From Treponema sp. UBA792 (lineage in GTDB: Bacteria; Spirochaetota; Spirochaetia; Treponematales; Treponemataceae), in NCBI GenBank assembly GCA_002296965.1, contig DBIW01000018.1, forward strand, positions 1-33,602: a stretch of DNA of 33,602 nucleotides. Reading direction: 5' to 3'. Below, in pieces: positions 6,122 to 15,187 of the stretch. Made by a program: the position numbers and the translations under genes. Every line of letters starts with the position of its first letter. Within the stretch, counting starts at the first letter, position 1. The notes below the pieces were generated by a model. That model was given only the letters and a program-made list of their open reading frames with translations, had not been told where the DNA came from and did not search any database.

Positions 6122-8950
6122 ATGAACAGAAAGATTGTTCTTGACTGGAAAAAATATCTTGACAAGGCGGAGGAGACTGTCGCGGAAGGCTGCGTCCTGC
6201 TCCGGAACGAGGCGGAGACGCTTCCTCTTCCTTTTTGTGCGCGTGTCTCGGTTTTCGGCAGAATTCAGCTTCATTATTACAAATCAGGAACCGGATCTGG
6301 CGGCATGGTGAATGTCCATTCCGTCACGGGAATTCTTGACGCTCTGGAACAGTCTGATTCCGTGGTGATAAACCGGAATCTTCTCGAAATTTATAAAAAA
6401 TGGGACTCGGAAAATCCGTTTTTCAGGAGTATGCAGTGGGGCGACGAGCCTTGGTCACAGAAGGAGATGCCGCTTTCGGACGATGTGGTAAAATCGGCCG
6501 CGGATGAGTCGGATTACGCTGTCGTCATAATCGGGCGGACCGCCGGCGAGGACAAGGACTCAAGCAACGAGAAAGGCTCGTATCTCCTGACCGACACGGA
6601 GGAGGATATGCTCGCCAAGGTCACAAAATATTTCTCCAGAGTGGTTGTCCTTCTGAATACGGGCGGAATCATCGACATGAAATTTGTTGACAGGTACAGA
6701 CCTTCCGCCGTCATGTATGTGTGGCAGGGAGGAATGAACGGAGGCTGCGGCGTCGCGGATCTTCTTACAGGAAAGGCGGTTCCGTCCGGCAAGCTGACCG
6801 ATACAATCGCATATAATATAGAAGATTATCCTTCGGACAGGAATTTCGGCGGCACGGAGCGCAATTTCTACTGCGAGGATATTTACGTCGGGTACAGATA
6901 CTTTGAGACATTCGCTCCGGAAAAAGTCATGTTTCCCTTCGGATTCGGACTGAGCTACACGGAATTCGGAATTAGACCGGGACATCTTCCGGAAAAATTT
7001 CCTTATGTTGACGGAAACGGCGGAAATTTCAGGATTGAATTCAGCATTGACGTGATGAACCGGGGAAAATTTCCCGGAAAGGAGGTTGTCCAGATTTATG
7101 CGCAGTGTCCGCAGGGAAAGCTCGGAAAGCCGGTGCGCTCTCTCTGTGCTTTCGCGAAAACCGTTGCGCTGGAGCCGGGGAAAAGCGTCTCCGTTCCGTT
7201 CAGTATCTGCGCCGCTGATTTTGCCTCCTACGATGACAGCGGAGTTTCGGGTCATAAGTCGTGTTTCGTGCTTGAGGCCGGAGAATATGTCTTTTTCGCC
7301 GGAAGTGATGTGCGTTCCGCTGAGAGAATTTTCTCCTTCGTCCTGCCGGAAACATCCGTGGTCGTGGAGCTTGCCGAGGCGCTCGCTCCGAATCTGGAAT
7401 TCAGCCGTCTCCGTCCTGTCATTGAGTCCGGGAAATTTGCCGAGGGAACGGAACCTGTTCCGCTTTGCACGTTCGACATGGACAGAAAGCGCGCCATGAA
7501 TATTCCGGCGGAAATTCCTTTTACGGGCGGCCGCGGAATTCTTCTTCGTGATGTCCGCGAGGGAAGGAACACAATGGATGAATTCATAGCGCAGCTGTCT
7601 GATGAGGATCTTGCGTGCATCGTGCGCGGCGAGGGCATGGGAAGCCTGAAGGTCACGCTCGGAACGGCCGCGGCTTTCGGCGGCGTCTCGGATAATCTGC
7701 GCAAATTCGGAATTCCCTGCGGATGCTGCGATGACGGTCCTTCCGGGATGCGGCTTGACAGCGGAGCAAAGGCGTTCAATATGCCGAACGGAACACTGAT
7801 GGCCTGCACGTTCAATCCTGCGCTGATGACGGAGCTTTTCACTTTTACCGGACAGGAGATGGTCCACAACAAAATAGAATGTCTTCTCGGTCCAGGCATG
7901 AACATCCACCGCCATCCGCTGAACGGACGGAATTTCGAGTATTTTTCGGAGGATCCGCTTGTGACCGGAAAAATTGCGTCCGGGCAGCTTGCCGGTCTTG
8001 AAAAATCCGGCGTTACCGGAACGATAAAGCATTTCTGTGCGAACAATCAGGAGACGAGGCGGCACTTTATCGACAGCGTTGTCTCCGAGCGCGCCCTGCG
8101 CGAGATTTATCTGAAGGGATTCGAGATTGCCGTAAAGGAGGGAAAAGCCACTTCCGTGATGACGACTTACGGCGCGCTTAACGGACGCTGGACCGCCGGA
8201 AGCTACGACCTGAGCACGACAGTTCTGCGCGGTGAATGGGGATTTGGTGGAATCGTTATGACCGACTGGTTCGCCTCGATAAATGAACTGGGTAAAAAGC
8301 AGGACAGAAAGAATTTTGCCGCCATGATCCGTAGCCAGAACGACATATACATGGTCTGCCCGGACGGTTCATACGCATCCACCGGCGACAACACGCTTGA
8401 GTCGCTTGCCGACGGAAGGCTTGCACGCTCGGAGCTTCAGCGCAGCGCGGCCAACATCTGCTCTTTCCTTATGAATTCCAACGCGATGGACAGGCTTATG
8501 GGCTGCGCCGATGTCGTCTCCGTGATAAACATGCCGTCAGACGAGTCATCCGACATAAAATCCGATGATCTTGAGATAATCCGTCTGAAGGACAAGGCTG
8601 TTGTCCGCCTGTCGGACAAGGAATCAAAGGACGGAACTGATTACGCGTTTGCCGCCGAATTTGAACGGAAAGGAATGTATTCTGTCCGTCTGCGCGGTTC
8701 AAGCCGTGCCTCCGAGCTTGCGCAGATTCCGTGCACGCTCTTTGTCGGAGGAATTCCGTCGCTTTCGTTTGTTTTTACCGGAACTGGCGGAAATCCTGTC
8801 TCGATTGAGAGAGAAATGCCTGTTCAGAACGATTATGCGGTTCTCAGGCTGAATGTAGGCGCGGACGGCGCTGAGCTTGAGGCTCTGGAGATTGAATTCC
8901 TGAGGGAATTCACTGAGGACGACAGGAAACAGTTTTTCTGGATGAGCTGA
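6122..8950 (+). CDS. Glycoside hydrolase family 3 (beta-glucosidase type), domain-permuted
   Basis: The 942-residue protein contains all GH3 parts in reversed order. Residues about 15-290 are the alpha/beta sandwich domain that normally comes second: an EGCVLLRNEAETLPL start, and a GRTAGEDKDSSNEKGSY segment where the acid/base glutamate region is expected. Residues about 305-400 look like the fibronectin-III-like domain. Residues about 480-765 are the TIM-barrel domain that normally comes first, with GPGMNIHRHPLNGRNFEYF, KHFCANNQE and the nucleophile motif GGIVMTDW (Asp about residue 715). A beta-rich tail of about 180 residues follows. This inverted order is known from rumen Ruminococcus and Butyrivibrio beta-glucosidases. 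There is no signal peptide, so it is probably cytoplasmic. The upstream SD is weak (GGA at 6111-6113). Substrate unknown beyond a beta-glycoside. Confidence 0.9.
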   Translation: MNRKIVLDWKKYLDKAEETVAEGCVLLRNEAETLPLPFCARVSVFGRIQLHYYKSGTGSGGMVNVHSVTGILDALEQSDSVVINRNLLEIYKKWDSENPFFRSMQWGDEPWSQKEMPLSDDVVKSAADESDYAVVIIGRTAGEDKDSSNEKGSYLLTDTEEDMLAKVTKYFSRVVVLLNTGGIIDMKFVDRYRPSAVMYVWQGGMNGGCGVADLLTGKAVPSGKLTDTIAYNIEDYPSDRNFGGTERNFYCEDIYVGYRYFETFAPEKVMFPFGFGLSYTEFGIRPGHLPEKFPYVDGNGGNFRIEFSIDVMNRGKFPGKEVVQIYAQCPQGKLGKPVRSLCAFAKTVALEPGKSVSVPFSICAADFASYDDSGVSGHKSCFVLEAGEYVFFAGSDVRSAERIFSFVLPETSVVVELAEALAPNLEFSRLRPVIESGKFAEGTEPVPLCTFDMDRKRAMNIPAEIPFTGGRGILLRDVREGRNTMDEFIAQLSDEDLACIVRGEGMGSLKVTLGTAAAFGGVSDNLRKFGIPCGCCDDGPSGMRLDSGAKAFNMPNGTLMACTFNPALMTELFTFTGQEMVHNKIECLLGPGMNIHRHPLNGRNFEYFSEDPLVTGKIASGQLAGLEKSGVTGTIKHFCANNQETRRHFIDSVVSERALREIYLKGFEIAVKEGKATSVMTTYGALNGRWTAGSYDLSTTVLRGEWGFGGIVMTDWFASINELGKKQDRKNFAAMIRSQNDIYMVCPDGSYASTGDNTLESLADGRLARSELQRSAANICSFLMNSNAMDRLMGCADVVSVINMPSDESSDIKSDDLEIIRLKDKAVVRLSDKESKDGTDYAFAAEFERKGMYSVRLRGSSRASELAQIPCTLFVGGIPSLSFVFTGTGGNPVSIEREMPVQNDYAVLRLNVGADGAELEALEIEFLREFTEDDRKQFFWMS

Positions 8951-8983
8951 GTCGTCCTGAGAACTGCTCGCAAGGAACGGAAA

Positions 8984-11386
8984 ATGGAAATAAATATTGA
9001 CGGAAAAAAGGCGGAGCGGCGGCGGAATTTTCTTTACCGCGGACCTGGGATGGTCAGCGGCAACAATTCGTCGCGTCTGCTCCTTGACTACAAGGCTGTC
9101 TCTCCGGAGTCCTATTGGAAAATTCTGGAGCTTCTTTTTACGGACCGCGGTCTTGCCCTGAACCATCTGAAAATCGAGATGGGCTCCGATGCGAATTCAA
9201 CATCCGGCACGGAGCCGTGCGTGATGCGTTCCGCTGACGAAGAACCGGATCTGACACGGGGAGCCGGTTTTATTCTTGCCGCGGACGCAAAAAAGCTGAA
9301 TCCGCAGCTTACGCTGGATATGCTGTGGTGGAGCGAGCCGGCATGGGTTTCCGCCTCGGAAGATGTGTTCGCCGCGCGGTGGCTCTGGTACAGGAAAATT
9401 CTTGAGGCGGCATGGCGGAAATTCGGGCTTGAATTTGATTTTGTCAGCGCGAACCGCAACGAGCGCGCGCTGGAGCCGGAATGGATAATCTATCTTTCTG
9501 ACAGGCTGAAATCATGTCCGGACGCGCCATATAATTTTTCCAGGATAAAAGTTGTGGCTGCGGATGAGGACTGCGCCTGGAACATCGCATGGCAGATGAC
9601 GGACAATCCGCGCCTGCGTGACGCTGTGGACATAATCGGAAGTCATTACACGAGCTGGTCGTCCGACATGGCGCGGAATCTTGCGGAAAAATACGGAAAG
9701 GAGCTGTGGTTCAGCGAGGGCAGTCCTGCGATGAAATTTACGGCCGGCGCATTCAGGTTTGAGCCGGAAAGTTCAGCTTTCGCCGGGCGGAACGGAATTC
9801 TTGATATTGCGGCGCGTTTTATGACCGCCTGGTACGGTGGAAAGATGACGATGTATCAGTTTCAGCCTGCGGTCGCGGCGTATTATGACGGTGTCTGTTT
9901 CTGCCGTAAGCAGCTGATTTCCGCGGCCTCACCATGGAGCGGGCATTTTGAGCTGGATCCGTCATTCTTCATGATGCTGCATTTCTCAAAATTCATCCGG
10001 AAAGGCTGGAGCTTTGTTGACGGAGCCTGTTTTGCGGACGGAAAGCCCGGCCCGGACGGACATTCTGTTGATGACACAGAGAGCTGTTTTGTGACGCTTG
10101 CGGATCCGGAGCTTGAGAATTTCTCCACCGTGCTGATAAATCCGTCTCCGTCGCCGCGTCCCGCCGTTTTTGATGTGGCAGGAATCTCCGGTGCCGGCAG
10201 GGGAGTCAATGTGTTCGTGACGTGCGGAAACGGCCCGGAGCGTGACTACAGCGGGAACTACTTCAGAAAGACAGATTCATTTGTTCCGGAGAATACGGCC
10301 GGACGCTGCTCGTTCACCGTGACTCTGCCTCCGTTTTCCGTGGTGACGGTCTCCACGCTGTCGGCGGAGTTTTCCGTCGGTATGGAAATTCCGCATGATT
10401 CTGTCATGTCTCTTCCATATAATGATGATTTTTCTTATGCGGACTTCGGGGCTGATTTTCTAGCCGGACGTGGGAATGCCCCGCTGTTCACGACGGATCA
10501 GGGCGGCGCATTCGAGGTGGAGCATTCCGCGGACGGAAATGTTCTCGCGCAGAAAATAACGGATGATATGCGCCCAAAGGAATGGGGATATACGCCCGAA
10601 CCTGTCACGTGTTTTGGAGACGACCGCTGGTTCAACTGCTCGTTCTCCGCGCAGGTTAAATTCGCGGACTGCGGTGACGGAGCCTATGCCGGAATCGGAA
10701 TAAGATATGTTCTTGCCGCGGACGCGAAAAGCGGATATGCGCTGCTCGTCCATGCTGACGGCCGGTGGGAATTTCTTGCGGACGGACAGACTGTTCTTGA
10801 CGGAAAGGCTGAATTTCCGGCCGCAGGCTCTTCTTCCTGGATTACGCTCGGAATTTCGGCGGAGGATTCCGTGGTAAGGCTTGAGCTTGACGGAACCGTG
10901 CTTGCCGAAAAGGACATGAGCGGACTGAAATTCCGCGGCGGCGGCCGGTGCGCGCTTTATTCGTCTTATCACCGCAATCTGTTCCGCCGCCTTTCCGTAA
11001 AGCCGACCAGCCGGGGAGGCGGATTCTCTGTCATCAGAAAGGACGATACTGATTTCTGCTTCAGCTATGAAGGTCCGTGGCGTCATGACTGCATGAGCTC
11101 ATTCAAGAATTATATGAGGACGGTCTCGTCGGGATCGGAAGGCGCGCGTCTTTTCCTTGATTTTGACGGAACGGGATTCCTGATTTTCGGCGGTTCGGAG
11201 GAGGAGCCGCTCGTGGAGATTTCTGTCGACGGGAAGCTTGTCTGTCCTGAATTCACGGTAAAAAAGACTTCCGGAAGGGAAATCTCCTGTCCGGTCATGA
11301 ATCTTGAGCGCGGACATCACCGTGCCGAAATCCGTGTTCTTTCCGGAGAATTCCGGGTTGACGGCGTGGATATATGCTATAATTGA
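8984..11386 (+). CDS. Glycoside hydrolase family 59-like (galactocerebrosidase/beta-galactosidase family)
   Basis: The 800-residue protein follows the architecture of animal galactocerebrosidase. A TIM barrel spans about residues 18-330 with the acid/base in SANRNER (Glu160) and the nucleophile in LWFSEGSP (Glu245). The IIGSHYTSW and SAASPWSGHF blocks match the IGAHYPG and EPWSGHY blocks of that family. A beta-sandwich follows to about 455, then a lectin-like domain starting near 475 (SLPYNDDFSYADF, later DDRWFNCSFSAQVKF), and an extra C-terminal beta-rich domain from about 665. The family hydrolyses beta-galactosides, classically galactosylceramide. No signal peptide is seen, so the enzyme is probably cytoplasmic and would act on imported or endogenous substrate. 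AAGGA at 8972-8976 sits seven bases before the ATG. It follows GH3 by 33 bases and is followed by the dehydrogenase after three. The exact substrate is not known. Confidence 0.82.
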   Translation: MEINIDGKKAERRRNFLYRGPGMVSGNNSSRLLLDYKAVSPESYWKILELLFTDRGLALNHLKIEMGSDANSTSGTEPCVMRSADEEPDLTRGAGFILAADAKKLNPQLTLDMLWWSEPAWVSASEDVFAARWLWYRKILEAAWRKFGLEFDFVSANRNERALEPEWIIYLSDRLKSCPDAPYNFSRIKVVAADEDCAWNIAWQMTDNPRLRDAVDIIGSHYTSWSSDMARNLAEKYGKELWFSEGSPAMKFTAGAFRFEPESSAFAGRNGILDIAARFMTAWYGGKMTMYQFQPAVAAYYDGVCFCRKQLISAASPWSGHFELDPSFFMMLHFSKFIRKGWSFVDGACFADGKPGPDGHSVDDTESCFVTLADPELENFSTVLINPSPSPRPAVFDVAGISGAGRGVNVFVTCGNGPERDYSGNYFRKTDSFVPENTAGRCSFTVTLPPFSVVTVSTLSAEFSVGMEIPHDSVMSLPYNDDFSYADFGADFLAGRGNAPLFTTDQGGAFEVEHSADGNVLAQKITDDMRPKEWGYTPEPVTCFGDDRWFNCSFSAQVKFADCGDGAYAGIGIRYVLAADAKSGYALLVHADGRWEFLADGQTVLDGKAEFPAAGSSSWITLGISAEDSVVRLELDGTVLAEKDMSGLKFRGGGRCALYSSYHRNLFRRLSVKPTSRGGGFSVIRKDDTDFCFSYEGPWRHDCMSSFKNYMRTVSSGSEGARLFLDFDGTGFLIFGGSEEEPLVEISVDGKLVCPEFTVKKTSGREISCPVMNLERGHHRAEIRVLSGEFRVDGVDICYN

Positions 11387-11389
11387 AGA

Positions 11390-12202
11390 ATGTTGAGAAT
11401 TGCGGTTGTGACCGGAGCCAGTTCCGGAATGGGAAAGGAATTTGCCGTGCAGCTTGCGGCGCGCGGAATTTACGATGAGATTTGGATGATAGCGCGGCGC
11501 GCTGACAGACTTGGGCGTATTGCGGATGAGATTAATGCGCTTCATGGGTGCGGCGCGGCAAAACCGGTCTGTCTTGACATTTCGGGAAAAGCCGGAGCCG
11601 GAAAATTCGCGGCCATGTTGGACTCGTACAACGCGGAGCTGGAGCGGAGCGGCACAGGGCTTGAGATTGCCGTGATGGTGAACAACGCCGGTTTCGGCAC
11701 TTATGGTCCTTTTGAGGAGACGGACACCGGGCGCGAGATGGAAATGGTTGAGCTTAACTGTACGGCTCTTACGGGAATCTGTTCCGCCGCCCTGCGCTAC
11801 ATGAATTCTGGTTCAATCCTGATAAATACCGCCAGTCTCGCGTCATTTCTTCCGCTCGGAAATTTCGCGGTTTACGGGGCGACAAAGGCTTTCGTTCTCA
11901 GTCTGTCGATGGCGCTTGCCGCGGAGCTTAAGGACAGGGGAATAAAAGTGTGCGCCCTCTGTCCCGGTCCTGTCAGCACGGAATTCGCCGATGTCGCGTC
12001 AAACGGTGCAAGGAAAAAAGTCCGCCATGGACTTGATGCGGCCGATGTTGTCGCGCACTGCCTCAGGAAGGCGGAGAAGGGACGGCACACGGCGATAATG
12101 GCCTTCAAGTGGAAATTCAAGGCGGCGGCCAGCCGTTTTGTCGGACGTTATGCGGGAGCCAGATTCACGTATAAATTCTGTCCTCGTCCGCATAATCCGT
12201 GA
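11390..12202 (+). CDS. Short-chain dehydrogenase/reductase
   Basis: The 270-residue protein is a classical SDR. The cofactor site VVTGASSGMG lies at residues 6-15 (TGxxxGxG), NNAG is near residue 99-102, the catalytic serine is in NTASLASF and the YGATK motif (Tyr-x-x-x-Lys) follows, with LCPGPVSTEF after that. It uses NAD(P)H to oxidise or reduce an alcohol/ketone. The substrate cannot be inferred, although relatives of this type often act on lipids or sugars. Its ATG lies three bases after the GH59 stop, which places it in the same transcript. The last 35 residues are basic (FKWKFKAAASRFVGRY), a possible membrane-association tail. A new promoter begins immediately after the stop. Confidence 0.88.
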   Translation: MLRIAVVTGASSGMGKEFAVQLAARGIYDEIWMIARRADRLGRIADEINALHGCGAAKPVCLDISGKAGAGKFAAMLDSYNAELERSGTGLEIAVMVNNAGFGTYGPFEETDTGREMEMVELNCTALTGICSAALRYMNSGSILINTASLASFLPLGNFAVYGATKAFVLSLSMALAAELKDRGIKVCALCPGPVSTEFADVASNGARKKVRHGLDAADVVAHCLRKAEKGRHTAIMAFKWKFKAAASRFVGRYAGARFTYKFCPRPHNP

Positions 12203-12212
12203 ACTTGCTTTT

Positions 12213-12241
12213 TTGACACTGCACGATAAAAAGTATATATT
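12213..12241 (+). promoter_or_regulatory. Sigma-70 promoter upstream of pncB
   Basis: A perfect -35 TTGACA (12213-12218), a 17-base spacer and TATATT (12236-12241) make a near-consensus promoter. Transcription should start close to 12248, giving a leader of about 70 bases with GGAG at 12309-12312. Confidence 0.75.
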
Positions 12242-12320
12242 TAAGAAATCCCCAAAATGGTTTTATGGAAAACGGCGGATTTAAGGATGTTTCCGCACTA
12301 ATTCTTACGGAGTTTTGTGA

Positions 12321-13784
12321 ATGAATGAGATTGTTGAAAACACCGCGATAAACAGCGCTCTCTTTACCGATTTTTATGAGCTGACAATGGCGCAGGGATA
12401 TTGGAAGGAGAACATGAACCAGAAAGTCGTGTTCGATATGTTCTTCCGCAGGAATCCTTTTAACGGAGGATTTTCTGTTCTGGCCGGAAACGAGACGCTG
12501 ATAGATGTGCTTACTTCGTTCCGGTTCAGCGGCAGCGACATCGAATATCTTGCCGCGCAGAAAATATTCGAGCCGGGATTCCTTGAGTATCTGCGTAATT
12601 TCCGTTTTACAGGCGACCTCTATTCCATGGACGAGGGGACGGTGATTTTTCCGCAGGAGCCGCTTGTAAGAATTCATGCGGATCTTATTGAGGCTCAGAT
12701 AATCGAGGGACTTATCCTGAACCACATAAATTTCCAGAGTCTGATTGCGACAAAAACGGCGCGTGTCTGGCTGGCCTCAAAAAAGGCTCCGATAATGGAA
12801 TTCGGTCTGCGCCGCGCGCAGGGGCCGGACGGTGCGATGAGCGCGACAAGGGCGGCTTATATCGGAGGTGCGGCCGGAACATCCAACACCCTCGGCGGAA
12901 AACTTTACGGAATTCCGGTGATGGGAACGATGGCACATTCCTGGATAATGTCTCATTCCTCGGAGCTTGAGGCGTTCCGCGCCTATGCCGAGATTTATCC
13001 GCAGAATTCGGTGTTTCTTATAGACACTTACGACACGCTCAAATCAGGAATCAAGAATGCGATTATCGCGGGCGGCGAGCTTGTCGAGAAAGGCTGGAAT
13101 TTCGGTGTCAGGCTTGATTCCGGCGACATCTCGTATCTTACAAGGGAAGTCAGAAAGGAGCTTGACCGGGCCGGCTATCCTCAGGCCAAAATTTCCGTCT
13201 CAAACGAGCTTACCGAGGAGATAATATCCACGCTTGTCGCGGGCGGCGCTCCGATTGACAGCTGGGGAGTGGGAACACACATGGTGACCGGCGGAAACGA
13301 GTCCTCGTTTACCGGAGTGTACAAACTTGCCGCCCGTCATGACAGGAACTCTGATTCGATGGTTCCGGCGATGAAATTCTCCGATAATCCGGCCAAGACT
13401 ACCAATCCCGGAATAAAGAACGTGTTCCGCCTTTATGATCAGGAGGGAATGGCCTGCGCCGACATCCTCGCGCTGGAGCACGAGAGCATAGCCGAGAACC
13501 TGGAGCACCGTTTTTATCATCCTATGGTTGACTACAGGCAGTTCTCGTGCACACCGGCAAAGGTTGTTCCGCTTCTTTCAAAAAAAGTGGCTGCCGGAGA
13601 ACGCGTCTCGCCGAGGCTTCCTGACAGCGAGCAGCTTAAGCTCAGCCGGAAAAATATGCAGAGCCAGCTTGAGATGTTCGACGCTTCGTACAAGCGCATA
13701 CTCAATCCGCATATTTACAAGGTGTCGATAACAGAGGAACTGAAAAATCTGAAATTAAAATTCATCGAGGAAAACATAAAATGA
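12321..13784 (+). CDS. pncB: Nicotinate phosphoribosyltransferase
   Basis: The 487-residue protein begins with the family's TDFYELTMAQGYW block (about residues 14-26), continues with MEFGLRRAQGPDGAMSATRA, and has the phosphate/substrate loop VRLDSGDI and the SNELTEE and GVGTHMVTGG segments. The enzyme converts nicotinate, PRPP and ATP to nicotinate mononucleotide in the Preiss-Handler route of NAD salvage. GGAG at 12309-12312 lies eight bases before the ATG, and a strong promoter lies upstream. The stop overlaps the next gene as ATGA, so the aminopeptidase is translationally coupled. Length is normal for the family, and I see no defects. Confidence 0.95.
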   Translation: MNEIVENTAINSALFTDFYELTMAQGYWKENMNQKVVFDMFFRRNPFNGGFSVLAGNETLIDVLTSFRFSGSDIEYLAAQKIFEPGFLEYLRNFRFTGDLYSMDEGTVIFPQEPLVRIHADLIEAQIIEGLILNHINFQSLIATKTARVWLASKKAPIMEFGLRRAQGPDGAMSATRAAYIGGAAGTSNTLGGKLYGIPVMGTMAHSWIMSHSSELEAFRAYAEIYPQNSVFLIDTYDTLKSGIKNAIIAGGELVEKGWNFGVRLDSGDISYLTREVRKELDRAGYPQAKISVSNELTEEIISTLVAGGAPIDSWGVGTHMVTGGNESSFTGVYKLAARHDRNSDSMVPAMKFSDNPAKTTNPGIKNVFRLYDQEGMACADILALEHESIAENLEHRFYHPMVDYRQFSCTPAKVVPLLSKKVAAGERVSPRLPDSEQLKLSRKNMQSQLEMFDASYKRILNPHIYKVSITEELKNLKLKFIEENIK

Positions 13785-15130
13785 ACGAGGAACTTATATC
13801 CGCCTACAAGAATTTTCTGGACGGCGGCAAGACTGAACGTGAGTGTGTCTCAAGAATCATTGAGATTGCCGAAAAGAACGGATACAGGGACATCGCTTCC
13901 TGCGGAAAGCTGAATCCCGGCGACAGGGTTTATATCACAAAAATGAAAAAAGCTGTCGCTCTTTTTGAGATCGGAACCGGAGATATTTCTGAAGGAATGA
14001 ACATTCTCGGCGCGCACATTGATTCTCCGCGGCTTGACGCCAAGCAGAATCCGCTTTATGAGAAGGAGTCGGTCACCTATCTGAACACCCACTATTACGG
14101 CGGAATAAAGAAGTACCAGTGGACGGCGCTTCCGCTCGCGCTTCATGGTGTTGTCTGCCTGAAGGACGGAACTGTGCGTGACATTGTTGTCGGCGAGGAC
14201 GAGTCGGATCCTGTCTTCTGCATCGCCGACATTCTGCCCCACCTTGCGCAGGAACAGATGAAGGACAAGGCGTCCGAATTCATAAAGGGCGAGGACCTTG
14301 ATGTGATAATCGGTTCCGTAAAACCGTCCCAGCCGCAATCCGGAGCGTCAAGGGAGGCGAAAGAGCGGAGCAAGAAGGCGGTTCTGGCTCTTCTGAAAGA
14401 AAAATACGGAATGGAGGAGGAGGATTTCCGTTCCGCGGAAATCGAGATAGTTCCGGCGGGAAGGGCGCGCGATCTTGGTCTTGATCGTTCCCTGATTCTT
14501 GCCTACGGTCAGGATGACAGGTCCTGCGCATTCACCTCTGTCGCCGCAATGATGGACTCAAAGGCCGGAAAGAGGACAAACTGCTGTCTCTGCGTTGACA
14601 AGGAGGAAATCGGCAGTGTCGGTGCCACCGGAATGGCGTCGAATCTTTTTGAGAATATGGTTGCCGAAATTGTCGCGAGAACGGAGAATTCCTATTCCGA
14701 ACTTACGCTGAGGCGCTGCCTTGCCAGCAGCAATATGCTTTCGAGCGATGTGAACGCGGCTTTTGATCCGATGAACACAAATCTTTTTGACAAGGAGAAC
14801 GCATCTCTTCTCGGCGGCGGCGTCGCATTTCAGAAATACACGGGTTCCCGCGGAAAGTCCGGCGCGAATGACGCGAATCCGGAATTTATCGCAAAAATAA
14901 GGAATGTGATGGATTCGGCCGGTGTCGCCTATCAGCTTGCGGAGCTTGGGAAGGTGGATCAGGGCGGCGGCGGAACAATTGCCTATCATGCCGCAAGATA
15001 CGGAATGAATGTGATAGATGCCGGTGTCGCGGTTCTGAGTATGCACGCCCCGTGGGAGATAACGTCCAAGGAGGATATTGTGCAGATTTACGGATGCAAC
15101 CGCGCATTCCTCGGAATGGATCAGGACTAG
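13781..15130 (+). CDS. M18 family zinc aminopeptidase (aspartyl aminopeptidase type)
   Basis: The 449-residue protein has M18 metallopeptidase signatures: GAHIDSPRLDAKQNPLYE with the first metal histidine and aspartate, the THYYGGIKKYQW block, GQDDRSCAF with a bridging aspartate, the catalytic DKEEIGSVGATG, and the late metal histidine in VLSMHAPWEITSKED. The enzyme removes N-terminal, usually acidic, residues from peptides in the cytoplasm and forms large tetrahedral assemblies in known relatives. Its ATG overlaps the pncB stop (ATGA). Coupling an aminopeptidase to NAD salvage has no obvious functional logic and may only reflect gene packing. Full length and intact. Confidence 0.92.
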   Translation: MNEELISAYKNFLDGGKTERECVSRIIEIAEKNGYRDIASCGKLNPGDRVYITKMKKAVALFEIGTGDISEGMNILGAHIDSPRLDAKQNPLYEKESVTYLNTHYYGGIKKYQWTALPLALHGVVCLKDGTVRDIVVGEDESDPVFCIADILPHLAQEQMKDKASEFIKGEDLDVIIGSVKPSQPQSGASREAKERSKKAVLALLKEKYGMEEEDFRSAEIEIVPAGRARDLGLDRSLILAYGQDDRSCAFTSVAAMMDSKAGKRTNCCLCVDKEEIGSVGATGMASNLFENMVAEIVARTENSYSELTLRRCLASSNMLSSDVNAAFDPMNTNLFDKENASLLGGGVAFQKYTGSRGKSGANDANPEFIAKIRNVMDSAGVAYQLAELGKVDQGGGGTIAYHAARYGMNVIDAGVAVLSMHAPWEITSKEDIVQIYGCNRAFLGMDQD

Positions 15131-15187
15131 TCCGGGGCGTGGCAGCTTTATTCATCATTTTAAATTTATTTTGCAGAGGTCTATATT

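Noticed and set aside
6560..8065. A 501-codon open frame on the minus strand inside the GH3 gene
   Set aside because: It is wholly antisense to a gene with clear catalytic motifs, and its translation is arginine-rich with no recognisable domain. Long antisense frames are expected from the codon bias of this GC-richer region.
10460..11086. A 208-codon minus-strand frame inside the GH59 gene
   Set aside because: It overlaps a well-supported domain of GH59, its composition is odd and it has no ribosome binding site.
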